Assembly: GCF_003286085.1 (NCBI RefSeq)
Contig: NW_020825338.1
Location: forward strand, 744,001-808,000
Length of the DNA stretch: 64,000 bases
Direction: 5' to 3'
Source: Drosophila persimilis
Taxonomy: Eukaryota; Arthropoda; Insecta; Diptera; Drosophilidae
Shown here: positions 1 to 11,292 of the stretch, piece by piece
Position numbering within the stretch: the stretch's first letter is position 1
Layout: every line of letters begins with the position of its first letter
Made by a program: the position numbers and the translations under genes
The notes under the pieces: model-generated
Told to the model about the DNA's origin: nothing
What the model saw: the letters and a program-made list of their open reading frames with translations, nothing else
Databases searched by the model: none

Positions 1-82
1 CCTGTTGCTCCTCCAGGAAGGCCCTCAGGTCCTCCATCTTCTTCTTGCCATCCTCGTGGTTGAGCCCGCGTTTTGTCTCCAT
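1..82 (-). CDS. Start of a gag-like reading frame, partial
   Basis: On the minus strand an ATG at 82-80 opens a frame beginning METKRGLNHEDGKKKMED that stays open to the window edge (27 codons visible). It is charged and predicted helical, like the N-terminus of many LTR-element gags. It lies just downstream of the probable LTR, where gag would be expected. Only the first residues are seen, so the assignment rests on position. Confidence 0.4.
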   Translation of the reverse strand, partial: METKRGLNHEDGKKKMEDLRAFLEEQQ

Positions 83-896
83 CTTTTTTTCTAGCTTCGA
101 TTTTTTTTTGCGTTCTCTGTGGTGATAATTACCTTCAAGTGTTCGTTGTTCCGTTTTCCACCCGCCTATATACACGCGTTGCATTGCCAATCGTTCCTAA
201 CGGTGCCGGTGCTCCGGGTTTCGGTCTCTCTTGCCCGGTTCTAACGGTTGTTGCGTTTGTACTCATGGCCCTCAGCCTCGTCTCTCTGCCGGCCGCGCTC
301 TCTAACGGCATCTTTCCCCTGGTTGTGTGAGTACCGACGCACTCTCCGCTCTCTATCCGATTTCGCCTTATCCCTTTTTTTTGGATACTGTTGTGTTCTC
401 GCCGCGTTTCTCTGTTGGCTGATGGATAACACTTTTCCATCTTTGATGGACTTATGATTATTTTGCTTTTTATTCCCCCATTTTATTTTTGCTTATTCAC
501 AATTTTTATTTAGCACTTTATTTCTGTTTATTTTAATTGCTATTTAATTCTTACATGCTACCGTCGACCTGTCTTCCTCATCCCGTGCTGATTGGACCCT
601 CCTTGGCCTGGGTGAGTTCTCCCGACCCGCGATTCCGCTCGTGAACAATGGGCCCTCCGACCCTCCGCCCGAGCTGGAATCTTTGGCTCACCTCCCAGCG
701 CAACTCCTATGCGTCTAGGCGTCTCCCTCACACAGTGGCTCTGACCCGAGGATCATCCGACTCCTCGCCCGGTAGTCCACGCATGAGCGGCACTGACGAG
801 TCTCGTGCGTGTCCTGCGCGGCACCCTTCCCCAGTGTCCTGCGTGGCACTCTACCGTTCCTGGTCCTGCGTGACCCTTTAGGGCGACCCATTACAG
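83..896 (-). repeat. Probable LTR plus untranslated leader
   Basis: On the minus strand, the integrase stop (907) is followed within a few bases by a purine-rich stretch (GTGAAGGGGAA) and then TGTAATGGGTCGCCC starting at 896, a plausible polypurine tract and LTR 5' end. An AATAAA-like signal lies near 472. I could not identify a primer binding site or the other LTR boundary, so the limits are approximate. No convincing protein is encoded here. Confidence 0.4.
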
Positions 897-906
897 CCAT
901 TCCCCT

Positions 907-2133
907 TCACCCCTGTGTCTCTCGCTCCTCGGGTTGGGGTTTCAAATCTCGTATGTGTGCCGTTCTCTTCTTCCTGTCGCCCTCCTTTCTTAGGTTGCAG
1001 ATAACTGGGGATATAAAGTCCTCTATCTGGTATGGCCAATCGTACCTTGGTGCCAGCTTCGCGGCGAATCCCTCCGCTGCATTGGAAAGGTTGTGCTGTT
1101 TGGCCCATACGACCTCTCCCACTTTGGGTCTCCACGGTCTTCTTCTCAGGTTGTAGTGCCTGGCCTGATCCTGGGCTGCCCTTTCCAAGTTTCGTCGAAC
1201 CAACTGAAACAGCTCTTTTAACTTCTTCGCATTTTCATCCGGCGTCTCTGTGCCTTGTCCCGTGCCTACCGTCTCCTCGTCATATAGGGCCTTTGGCAGC
1301 CGGGGTTCCCTTCCTTGCACCACGAACGCCGGTGAATATCCAGTTGTATCCGACACTCCCGAATTCATGGCCAGCATTAGCTCCGGCCATTTTTCGTCCC
1401 AACACCTTTGATCACCCTCGGTGAACTGAGCCATCATGGTCTTTACCGTTCTGTTCGTTCGCTCTGTCGGATTCTCTTGCGGCGTGTATGGCGCCGTAAA
1501 CTGGTGGCGAACTCCTAGCTGCTCCAGGAATCTTTTAAATGCCCTGCTTGCAAACTGCACCCCATTGTCCGTGATGAAGACTTTGGGTGCCCCAAACCGG
1601 GCTATTATGCGTTCTCGACAGGCCTTTATTAGTGCCTCGGCTGTGGCCTTCCTCAGCGGCACCAACTCGGTCCATTTTGAGAATCGATCCACTAGCACCA
1701 GCAGCATCGAGTTCCCATGCTTCGATCTCGGCAGAGGACCCTCAAAGTCCGCGCATACCGTTGCCCATGGTTCTTCCGGCACCTGTGTCAACATTTCCCC
1801 TGCCGCTTGTAGCTGACTTGGCTTAAAACGAAGACATAGTTCGCACGTAGGCCCTCACGTCCCTGTACATCCCTGGCCAGTAATATCTTGCCGCCACCCG
1901 TGCCGCGGTTCTCCTTCCGCCGGCGTGGCCTGCTTCCGGGTAATCGTGGCTCTCCTTTAAAACCCTTTCTCGGGCATATTTCGGCACACATAACTTCCAC
2001 GAGGCGACTTCTTCGCTCCCTGCCCGGTGAGGAATGTGCCGATACAAGTTTCCCCCCTTCTCCACATAGTCGGGGTACTTCGGGGATTCCCTTCTGATCT
2101 TTTCGGCCATGCCCTCTACCCACTTGCAGGGCG
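907..2133 (-). pseudogene. pol fragment: integrase (HHCC domain and DDE core)
   Basis: The minus strand encodes the N-terminal zinc-binding part of a Ty3/gypsy integrase (about 2133-1823) and, in another frame, the catalytic core plus C-terminal region (1794-907). The core shows the DDE set: D in CADFEGP, D in FITDNGVQFA, and E in PQENPTERTNRTVKT. An 8-base deletion near 1842, relative to the copy at 20.65 kb, breaks the frame and removes the CxxC pair of the HHCC motif. The upstream reverse transcriptase and RNase H are absent. It could not give a working integrase. Confidence 0.85.
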
Positions 2134-2162
2134 GCTGGCAGGCTGGCGTATTGCCGCCGTTG

Positions 2163-3480
2163 CATACGATAATAGAAAAACAAACAAAAGTTGCGCAAAA
2201 ATCAAAAATTAAAACTTTAAAAATCGCCAAAAATTCCCAAATTATATTGCACATGTATCAATATACAGCAATACAATACAGCATAGTCAATATGCAGCTC
2301 TATTTGGCTAATATTTCGTGTGTCCTCCATTAGCATCCAATACTCCTCTGAGACGTCGCGACATCGATGATATTAGGACATTTATGTCGTAATATTCGGG
2401 TATTTTTAGCCACTCCTCGTTTTTACACAGAATCAAATTACTTTTTCAGGTAGGGCGTCGTTTGGCCACCCTTTTCTTTAACAAGGCCCACAAATTCTCG
2501 ATAGGATTAAGATCCGGACTCTGGGGGGGCGTGTCAATCACTTTGTTGCAATTGTAAAGTAGCCAAGTGCGGCAAAGGAATGATTTGTGCTTTGGATCAT
2601 TGTCCTGGTACAGCTTGTATTTAAGTTTGCTGGTGTTCTGTGGATCAACGAAGCCAAAATTCTGCGCACTTTTTGTCAATTCATTCCTTAAAATGTCCAA
2701 ATAAAATTCTTTTGTCATAATGTCATTGAAAATGCGCAGCTCTCCAACACCTTTGGAAGAAATACAGCCCCAAACCATCACTGAAAGCTTGCCAAATTTC
2801 ACAGTGGGCACAATGTTCTTTGACTGGAGGGCTGTATTCGGCTTACGCCAAACTTTTCCAGGCCCATCATTATAATACAGCATGATCTTGGTTTCGTCAC
2901 ACGTCGTCCCAGTACGAGAGGCTTGTCAACATTAAATATCGCAAATTTTAAGCGTTTCTCAATATTAGCTGTGGACAGCAACGGCTTCTTCCTTGCCACG
3001 TGTGAGGAGTATCTGTGGACATTTAAAACTTTTCGCACAGTCTCAGGGCAAACGGTCTTTTTTAGATTAATTTGTATATCATTGACCAACTCTCTGAGGC
3101 TTGTTTGCGGCTTATTTTCCACGGTTTTCAATATTTTAGAGCAATCCCGGCGAGAAAGCTTTTTTGGTCTGCCGGTAGAGGTCTGCAATTCCAGCCTATT
3201 TTCATTTTCCGCACGTTCAATAATATTATAGACTGTTCTCAACTTAATATTGAACATCTTGGCCAGCTCTTTAGCTGTCTTTCCTTTGCCATAATTAAAA
3301 TAAACCAATTGTATCAGATTATCTTCAGTTCGTTTACCGGGCATTGCTAAAACTTCAAATAACACAAGTAACTGAACTGAATTCAAGAAAATTTGTAAAC
3401 GAATGACTGCAAAGAAGACTTAAGAAAAGCACGCGTCTGGCCGTTTTTGATTTTGATGTCCCGTTTGTTTTTCCTTCGTC
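2163..3480 (-). mobile_element. Tc1/mariner-type transposon, degenerate
   Basis: A broken transposase frame is flanked by AT-rich ends. The motif GAAAAACAAAC occurs at 2173-2183 and in inverted orientation near 3454-3464, and both ends carry CAAAAATCAAAA-like sequence, consistent with decayed terminal inverted repeats. Precise ends and a TA duplication could not be fixed. A related end fragment recurs at 13840-13919. Confidence 0.7.
2308..3344 (-). pseudogene. Tc1-like transposase (DD34E), frameshifted
   Basis: The minus strand encodes about 345 codons of a Tc1-family transposase, the usual family length. The start MPGKRTEDN (3344) leads a paired helix-turn-helix DNA-binding region, with the linker motif STGRPKKLS after it. 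The catalytic half has CDETK, the YQDNDPKHKS segment and PDLNPIENLW; 34 residues separate the first aspartate of QDND from the glutamate, giving DD34E. The product ends ANGGHTKY at 2308. The frame breaks near 2905-2925, between the DNA-binding and catalytic halves, and again near 2446. It is dead as a single protein. Confidence 0.85.
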
Positions 3481-3550
3481 TTCTTTCAATCAGTGTTTAC
3501 ATATTGCAAAGAATTAATAGACAGAGTCATACATGCGGCTTTTTTGTTTT

Positions 3551-4668
3551 TTATACCCGATACTCAAAATGAGTATTGGGGTATATTAGATTTGTGGTAA
3601 AAGTGGATGTGTGTAACGTCCAGAAGGAATCGTTTCCGACCCCATAAAGTATATATATTCTTGATCAGCATCAATAGCCGAGTCGATTGAGCCATGTCTG
3701 TCTGTCCGTCTGTCCGTCCGTCCGTCTGTCCGTCTGTCCGTCCCCTTCAGCGCCTAATGCTCAAAGACTATAAGAGCTAGAGCAACGATGTTTTGGATCC
3801 AGACTTCTGTGATATGTCACTGCTACAAAAATATTTCAAAACTTTGCCCCGCCCACTTCCGCCCCCACAAAGGGCGAAAATCTGTGGCATCCACAATTTT
3901 AAAGATACGAGAAAACAAAAAACGCAGAATCGTAGAGAATGACCATATCTTTTAGACTGCAGAATCTGAATTGGATCGTATTACTATTATAGCCAGCATC
4001 AAGAAAACAATTTCATTTTTTCTCGCCCTGTCTCTCTCTAACACACAGGTAGCATAGGCGGCTTTGCTTAGAGTAAAACATTAGCGCCTAGATCTCAGAG
4101 ACTATAAAAGCTAGAGCAACCAAATTTGGTATCCACACTCCTAATATATCAGACCGAGACGAGTTTGTTTCAAAATTTCGCCACACCCCCTTCCGCCCCC
4201 GCAAAGGATGCAAATCTGGGGATATTCACAAATCTCAAAGACTATTAACGCTAGAGTAACCAAATTTGGAATCCGCACTTCTCTTAGATCTCACTATAAA
4301 ACGTGTATCTCAAAATTTCGCCCCACCCCCTTCCGCCCACACAAAGGACGAAAATCTGTTGCATCCACAATATTGCAGATTCGAGAAAACTAAAAACGGG
4401 GAATCATAGATAACGACCATATCTATCAGATTGCTGAATCTGGATCAGATCAGATAATTTTTGTAGCCAAAAGGAACAAATCAATTTGCAGTGGCTACGC
4501 AGCGCGTGACATCACGCTCAGACTGATTTTCTGTCTCTCTCGCACGCACTCTTTGTCGTGTCGTTTAATATTAGCGGCGTCTGCCGGAGGAAAGCCATAC
4601 TGACTTAGTATCGGGTATAACTGTAGAGTTGCGGTGTCCGCAGCAACTCACAACGTTCCCCCTCGTTT
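3551..4668 (+). repeat. mini-me-like dipteran repeat, copy 1 (near full length)
   Basis: A non-coding repeat with a TATATATTCTTGATCAG core followed by a GTCY microsatellite (3694-3743), the arrangement described for dipteran mini-me elements. TTATACCCGATACT at 3551-3564 is matched by AGTATCGGGTATAA at 4607-4620. The left end also forms a small hairpin (CCCGATACTCAAAATGAGTAT). The interior repeats the phrase CTCTGAGATT / TCCTTTGTGGGGGCGG several times. About 48 bp beyond the inner terminus (4621-4668) is shared with copy 3, so the mobile unit is longer than the obvious inverted ends. Confidence 0.65.
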
Positions 4669-4854
4669 TAATTTCTTTACCGTTTGTCTTGGAATTTTGC
4701 CCTTTTTTTTCGTCATACCTACAGCTTAAACACATTTTGATAACAGTTAATAAAAAAAATTCCCCCAACTTATGCCTTTACTCATATTTTCAATGTTGAA
4801 GTCAAACTTATGTGCCTTTTTAGATTTTGCAAACAATTAATAGACATACTGTAC

Positions 4855-7160
4855 ATTGTGCAATATTCTGTAAATACATTCCGGGCAACGCGAAGTGTTG
4901 TGCCGTGCATAAGTTTTTCACTAACCTACAACATAACCAAAGTGCCGAAAGTGAAAAAACGTGGGGTAGGCTGCAGCCGCTGCTGTCCCCCCCCTCCCCA
5001 ATATACACACTTGCCTTTGCGCTAATAAGGCTACAAAAGAACAAACAATGGTACGTAAACCGTGCCCCAAATCCAAAAAGAAGACCACTCTGGCCTCAAG
5101 TGCTCCCTGCTCAGACAACGAAATCGATCTGCATTCCCCCCCGCTACTAATGTCGGGAATTTCGCAGAGTGATTTACGCCCCCTTTCCTGTCGCTCGACC
5201 TCATTGGCAGATTTGACCAGTGATATGCCATCAACTTCAGCTGCTGCTGCAGCCAAGTTGATGCAGGCCCCGTCCGCTGCACTGTCAAGCAAGCCATTGC
5301 TAGCCCCCCCCTCTGCCATGCTAACCAGAGCCTCTGCTGCTACTGCCTGTGCTGCCATTCCTGCTGCTGCCAAAGCCACCGCCCCTACTCGCGTAGCTGC
5401 CGCCGCAGCTAAACGCCCTCCAGCTGCTACAGTTCCTACTACTGCTAGTGCTGCTCGTGTAGCTGCCCACGCCGCTCAACGTCCTCCAGTTTCTACTGGT
5501 GCTGCTCGTGCTACTGCTTCGACTGCTACCTGTGCCCCTGGCAGTTCTGCCATTACTGTCTCCACCAATCCTACTTCCCTTGCAGCACCTGTGCTGAGCC
5601 AGCCGACTCTGTACGAGATCCTCAAGGAACAGCAGGAGAAATTGGCAAGAAAGAGGAAAGTAATGGCTAAGCTGAAGGCGGAGTCTGAGGCCCGTAACAA
5701 GAAGCGGACGACCACCTTGGGCTCGCCGATTACAAAGGCGTCGGCCAAGAAGATCAAACGGACAGTATCCTCCAAGGAGAAGCCTGACTCTAACCAGATG
5801 AATATAACGAACTACTACAATATACTCTCGGATGCTGACGACTTAGCAAACGACGATATGGATGTTGACACTGACTGCAGCGAGGGAGAGACGGAAGCCG
5901 AAGAACCTGTTCCCACAAACAGGCCCTCCACTTCTCACACCACCCCCCGCCTGCCCCTACCACTGCGCACGCACCCAATGCTGCTGCTACTGCTGACGCC
6001 AGAATTGTGCGGCCAGCCCCTATATACATTCCTAATGTTTCTGATATCTTTCCCCTGCTCCAATGCTTTGACAATGCCATTGGCGCAGGCACATATGACA
6101 CTAAGCCTGCTGCTAATAGGTCTCTCAAAGTCATGTGCCATACAATAGATGGCCATAGGGCCCTAATTCGCTCTTATCTGAGGGGGAAGGTGTGGATCAC
6201 CATACATTACGCCTGCGAAGCGAAAGGGGTATGCGTATCGTCATACGTCACCTGCACCGCTCCACACCCACAGACTGGGTGCGCGAGCAGCTCGGTAGGC
6301 TTGGATACAAGGTGAGGCATATTGCCAATATACTTAAAAGATTCACAAAGGAGCCGTTGGACCTATTCGAGGTCCAGCTTGAGCCTCAGGACAATAATAA
6401 TAGTATTTATGAGCTAACGGCAATTTGCAGCCAACGGATCAAGGTTGAGAAGCCCATACGCGCGCCAGGCGTTCCCCAGTGCCACAAGTGCCAGATGTTT
6501 GGGCACTCCAAGAACTACTGCAGCCGTGCAGTTATATGCCTGAAGTGTGGGGAGAAGCATGACCCCAAGGACTGCCCCAAGAAGCGGGAGGATGTGCCGA
6601 AATGCGCCAATTGTAATGGTCCCCATGTTGCCAGCTACCGTGGTTGTATCAAATACAAAGAGTACTGCAACAGAAGGAATAACGGATGAGAAAAGACCAA
6701 CAGGATGTTGAGTAAACTTTCGATGCCTACCTTACCCTCCGCTCAGGGTTTGCGGCTTCCCCGCCAGCCACCCGTCATGAACCAGCAGGGCTTTCCAGCA
6801 CTGCAGCAGCCGGGCCGCCGGCGAGCGCGCTCAGGCGCAAGAGCTCCTGCTCCTCCAGCTCAGATGAGCAGTTATGCTGACACCCTTCGCACAAGGCAGC
6901 CAGCGAGTCATTCCCAGCCTCTTCCAGGGAGGCAAGTATGGCAGTCGGTGCCACCCACAGCGACCACAATTGGATTCCAGCGCACGGTGAGCAATCAGAG
7001 CGTCCGTCCTAGCGATGAACTCAGCCAGAAACTGGACTACCTCATCACATTGCTGACACAGGAGCGGATCCAGCATGCGGCCGCTGCTGCTGAATCTACT
7101 CAGAAACTGGAAGGGAAAATGGATGTATTAATTGCACAAATGACGAAGCTGACAGTTTGT
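4855..7160 (+). mobile_element. Jockey-clade non-LTR retrotransposon A (5' part only)
   Basis: Similarity to element B begins at about 4855 (ATTGTGCAATATTCTG) and continues through the 5' UTR and all of gag to about 7150. There the sequence switches to another Jockey-clade family (element C). A therefore keeps its 5' end but has lost ORF2 and the 3' end. A and B are nearly identical at the protein level in gag, so they separated recently. Confidence 0.8.
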
Positions 7161-7205
7161 CTATACGCTGGCATTCAGGCGAGTTCTCATGCCGGGAATG
7201 TATAG
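5048..7205 (+). pseudogene. gag (ORF1) of Jockey-clade element A
   Basis: Starts MVRKPCPKSKKKTT after a short 5' UTR. The N-terminal 150 residues are a low-complexity Ala/Pro/Thr-rich tail, followed by a charged segment. The nucleic-acid-binding half (6192-6689) carries three zinc knuckles: CHKCQMFGHSKNYC, CLKCGEKHDPKDC and CANCNGPHVASYRGC. This matches the gag of Jockey-clade elements, which packages RNA and often directs nuclear targeting. The frame is broken near 5940-6005, by a -1 shift at a five-G run near 6182-6187, and by an in-frame TGA at 6687-6689. Element B carries the same three lesions. The last residues differ from B because of the junction at about 7150. Confidence 0.85.
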
Positions 7206-8618
7206 TGCTGGTACAGCCAAGCCAACGAAAGCGCACACAGATAGAAGCAAACAAGCAAAAGCTCTGCCGGCCCCTCCAGTGGAGACTCCACACGCCACGC
7301 CACGCGCTCCGCACCGCCCCAGGGGGCACCTGCAACTGAAACTCGACCACCCAAGCCGCCACCAATAGTGCTAACCAAAATCACCAACATTACCGCCACT
7401 CTTAAAGAAATCTCGCAGCTAATCCCAGCAGAAAAGTTCCACACCAAGACAACTTCGGCAGGTGGACTTCGCGTCATGTGCAGTGACGTGCAATCTTTCT
7501 GGGTACTGCAAAGACATTACAGGGATGAGGCCTGTACCACGCCATCCTATTCCTACCAGCTACAGTCTGAGAGGGGATACCGAATTGTCATTAGGGACCT
7601 GCACCACACCACCGAAAGCGAATTCGTCACTGAACTTCTGGCCAGCCACGGCCACACAGCCACTTTCATTCGGGGCATGACGAGGCGAGCTACCAATGAG
7701 CCCCTCAACATGTTCGTAGCTCAACTTGAACCAAAGCCAAACAACGCTGTGGCGTTGAATATTACTAACATGGGCGGCCAACGAGTCAAAGTCGAGGTGC
7801 AGAGGAACACCGGCCCAGTTTTCCAGTGCCACAGGTGTCAACGCATTGGGCACACCCACAATTACTGCCGAAATGACTTCGTGTGTGTTAAGTGCGCGGG
7901 GCAGCAATCCTCAATTGTTTGCCAAAAACCCTTGCAACAGCCGGCAAACTGTAGCGGCCCTCACCCAGCCAGCTACAGGGGCTGTACCGCTTTTAAAAGT
8001 GCAGCGCTGCGTAAGAAGCCGAGCGAACTTGCCCAAGCTAACAAACTACTACATGACCTGGGCATGCCTGCCCTTCCAATGACTAGAAACCGAAGCCAAA
8101 GCCGACGTCGTCGTCAGCCAAGCAAACCACGCACTCAGCAGATGAATGCCCATAGCTCCCGTACACGAGAAGAAGCACCCTGCACTTCAAAGCAGGCCTT
8201 GAGTTACGCTGCAATTGCCAGAGCGAGCCTCCCAGCGCAGCAGAAACAGCAACAACAGCGCAGGTCGATGTCGAAGAGGAAGCTGACACCAAGTACACGC
8301 TTGCAGGAGCAGCTCATAAAGCACCTCAGCCGAAATCGCTCCAAGAGCGCAGGCCGTTTTAAGAGCACAAATCGACCGCAAGGCAGCAACAACAACAACA
8401 ACAACAATAATGCCGACCTCAGTAGCCTAAATGAGAAGCTAGACAAGCTTATTACTCTCCTACAAGTGCAGACGGATCGAAGGAACGAGACCACTAATAA
8501 CAAGACACAACCCCAACCGAGCCTTGAAGCTAGGCTCTCCATGATCGAGAAGACACTGTACCGACTTATGGCACGACTCCCACCACCCACAAACGTCAAT
8601 GAGACCTCAAATGCATAG
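7206..8618 (+). CDS. gag (ORF1) of Jockey-clade element C, 5' partial
   Basis: An open frame runs from the junction with element A through to the stop at 8616-8618; I see no natural start because the 5' end is missing. It contains the conserved segment around GLRVMCSDVQSFWVL and a first zinc knuckle CHRCQRIGHTHNYC. The second knuckle (CVKCAGQQSSIVC) has lost its histidine and the third (NCSGPHPASYRGC) its first cysteine. A basic SR-rich stretch and a poly-Asn run (about 8385-8410) follow. The stop overlaps the start of ORF2 by 8 bases. Frame open, probably no longer functional. Confidence 0.75.
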
Positions 8619-11292
8619 TAATTCCCCTTTAATCAAAATCGCTTTCTGGAATGCTGCTGGGCTTCCAAACAAACTCCCTGAACTTAACGCTTATTTGGCA
8701 GGCAACAGTATTGACATCCTACTGATATCGGAATCGCATCTAAAAGAAGACACAAACCTAGTGATTGACGGCTACCACGTCTACATGGCAAACCACCCGT
8801 CGAACCGGAGCAGAGGCGGAGCGGCGGTAATCATCAAGTGCAACATCCCGCACATTTCCCTCGCACCAACAAGAGAGGACTCCATCCAAATGTGCACCAC
8901 AGCTGTAACAATAAAAAACCATCAAACAATAAACATTGGTGCGATCTATTGTCCACCTGCACACGAATGGACTGATACACAATTTAAACAGGTATTCGAC
9001 TCTCTGGGTAGCAGATTTATCGTAGCTGGGGATTGGAATGCCAAAAGTCAGTGGTGGGGCAATGCAAGATCCTGTAGAAGAGGGGCTGCACTTCTGAAAT
9101 GCATCCAGGAAAACGACCAAAGCATACTGGCCACTGGATCCCCCACCCATTTCCCTTCAAATCGACGACATATGCCGTCTGCTATAGACTTTGCGGTTTA
9201 TAAGGGTATTAGACACAATTTAATTCACATCGAAACATCATATGATTTAGGTTCAGATCACAACATGCAAATCATTAGACTCCTCCTGAGACCTGAATAT
9301 GGAAAAAAGAAGATACTATTACCAAAAAATGCAAATATCAGAAGATTTCAAGCTCACCTTGAACAGCGAATCCATCTGGAGACTGAACTTCACAACGGCG
9401 ACGACAGACGATGCAGTGGCTATCCTTGAAAAGATGTTCTTTTTGCAGCTGAATTGGCCTCGCAAGCCTCAAGTAACCAGCACACAGTGTACGGACCGCA
9501 AAACCTTCATCTTGACTCGCAAACGCTGAAAGCGATCAAGATCAAAAGAATACTCTGCAAAATCAACCAAAGAGATAGGTGCTCCAACCCCCTCATTGCA
9601 CGCACTATCAATCAGCTGACTAACAGAATACGTAAACGGATCAAGCTGCAAAAAGACAAACAAATGAACAGACTGTTACACGACATCGACCCAACTGATA
9701 GGTACAGTATGCAGAAACTATGGCGGCTCACCAATACAATCAAGAGACAGCCCATTCCAAATCTGCCAGTCAGGAGGCACGTGGCGGAAGGGCAGCAAGC
9801 TCCTGCTGATCCTTGGTGCAAAACTACGGAGGAAAAAGCTGAGGCCTTTGCGCAGCACCTGGAAGCACGTTTCACGCCAAAGATCACGGCAGCCCTAGAA
9901 GACAGAGAAGAAATTAACGCAGTATTACAAGAAAACGGTCCAGATGTAGCTGCTCAAATAATCAGACCTGTAACCATCCAGGAACTCAAATCGGAAATTA
10001 AGAAGCTCAAGACGAAAAAGGCACCCGGTTTCGACAGCATCGACAATCGCGTCATTAAATCTCTGCCAACATCCGCCATCGAGTATCTGCTGTTGATATG
10101 CAACTCGGCTCTGCAGTTCGGCCACTTCCCAAAGTTCTGGAAATGCGCAAAAATTTCAATGTTAAGGAAGCCAGGAAAGCCGAGTGATAGGCTTGAGTCC
10201 TACAGACCCATCAGCCTGCTTACAGGCTTCTCCAAAATCCTCGAACGCCTCATCCTCAAGCGACTCTTTGAAGAAGAAAGCTTTGCCATGGCTATTCCAA
10301 ACCATCAATTTGGCTTCAGAACTCAGCACTCAGCGGAACAGCAAATCGGACGAGTCACGCAATTTATCCTCAGATCCTACGAAGCGCAGCGACATTGCAG
10401 TGCCGTGTACATGGATATCCAGGAAGCTTTTGATAGAGTCTGGCACCAGGGTCTTCTCTGCAAAGTTAAAACGATAAATAAAAAAATAAAAGTCGTCTGC
10501 TGTAACAACATCACCTCAAGCCTAAAGCACATAACCGCTGGAGTGCCGCAAGGAAGCGTACTTGGCCCAGTGCTCTACAATCTTTACACTGCCGACATGC
10601 CGCAGCCACCAAGACACGCAAACGCAACCCAAATGCTAGCAACGTACGCTGATGACGCAGTATACCTCGTATCTGCCCTGAGTCCAAAACAAGCCAACGA
10701 AAATATGGAGCGGCTCCTGGCTGATGCATTATCATGGTCTAAGAAATGGGGAATAACCATCAGTCTTGCAAAAACTGCTCATGTTCTACACACTCTCTCA
10801 CCTGCGCAGCAACACACTCCAGCTCCAAGGTTAGCCGGGCAACTCCTGGCCAAAAAATCCGTCATGCCATACCTGGGAATACAAATGGATATGAGCAACA
10901 ACGCACTGCATGCGGATCTCCAAGTAGCAACTGTGGAAGAAGTTTTTAACAGACTCTGCAGGAACTACTACACTCGGCTAATGCAGCACACAAACTTACT
11001 TGCCTGTGAGATCGCAACGCATCCATACATTCCAAGAAGGCTGGCCAGGCCAAGGTATGCCGCAATGATTGAAGAGCACAATCCAAACAGCAACAGAAGC
11101 CTGACAGCCATCCAAACAATACTGCTCCAAGTCAGACGCGAGAACTGGCTGCGCAATCCATTTGCAACACACAACATGGAAATCAGCCGTAGTAGCGCAA
11201 ATGCAGCTGCTACGCAGGCAAATGACGGCCCCAGCAGAGAACCTGATGATGAACGGCGGCAGCTCCAGAATCCAGATGATGGCGGCGGCTGA
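8611..11292 (+). pseudogene. ORF2 (endonuclease and reverse transcriptase) of element C
   Basis: ORF2 begins at ATGCATAG, overlapping the gag stop (an upstream in-frame ATG lies at 8599). The APE-type endonuclease shows FWNAAGLPNK, SESHL, GDWNAKSQWWG and SDHNM. The reverse transcriptase shows MDIQEAFDRVW, GVPQGSVLGPVLYNLY and TYADDAVYL. Two frameshifts lie near 9395-9435. Compared with element B, two segments of RT are missing: about 10 residues after FDRVW and about 100 residues of the thumb (near 10895). The product would nick and reverse-transcribe in an intact element; this copy cannot. Confidence 0.85.

Larger units (their letters stand above)
1..2133 (-). mobile_element. Ty3/gypsy-like LTR retrotransposon, truncated (copy 1)
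   Basis: Reading the minus strand, the window shows the end of pol (integrase), a probable LTR, and then the start of another gag frame that runs off the left edge. An LTR between a pol 3' end and a gag start suggests two copies sharing one LTR or a tandem rearrangement. Pol is cut at about 2133, where similarity to the second copy of the same family (20550-21625) stops. The family could be of the Osvaldo/Ulysses type, judging from the integrase motif style, but that placement is a guess. Confidence 0.8.

Noticed and set aside
3694..3743. GTCTGTCC repeats considered as a CRISPR-like or satellite array
   Set aside because: Four-base microsatellite inside a known type of dipteran repeat; no spacers, and the host is a eukaryote.
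4921..5379. Long minus-strand Ala-rich frame opposite gag of element A (also at 14002-14454)
   Set aside because: Mirror of the GCT/GCC-rich gag codons; no start context, no domain, and it is created by the low-complexity repeat.
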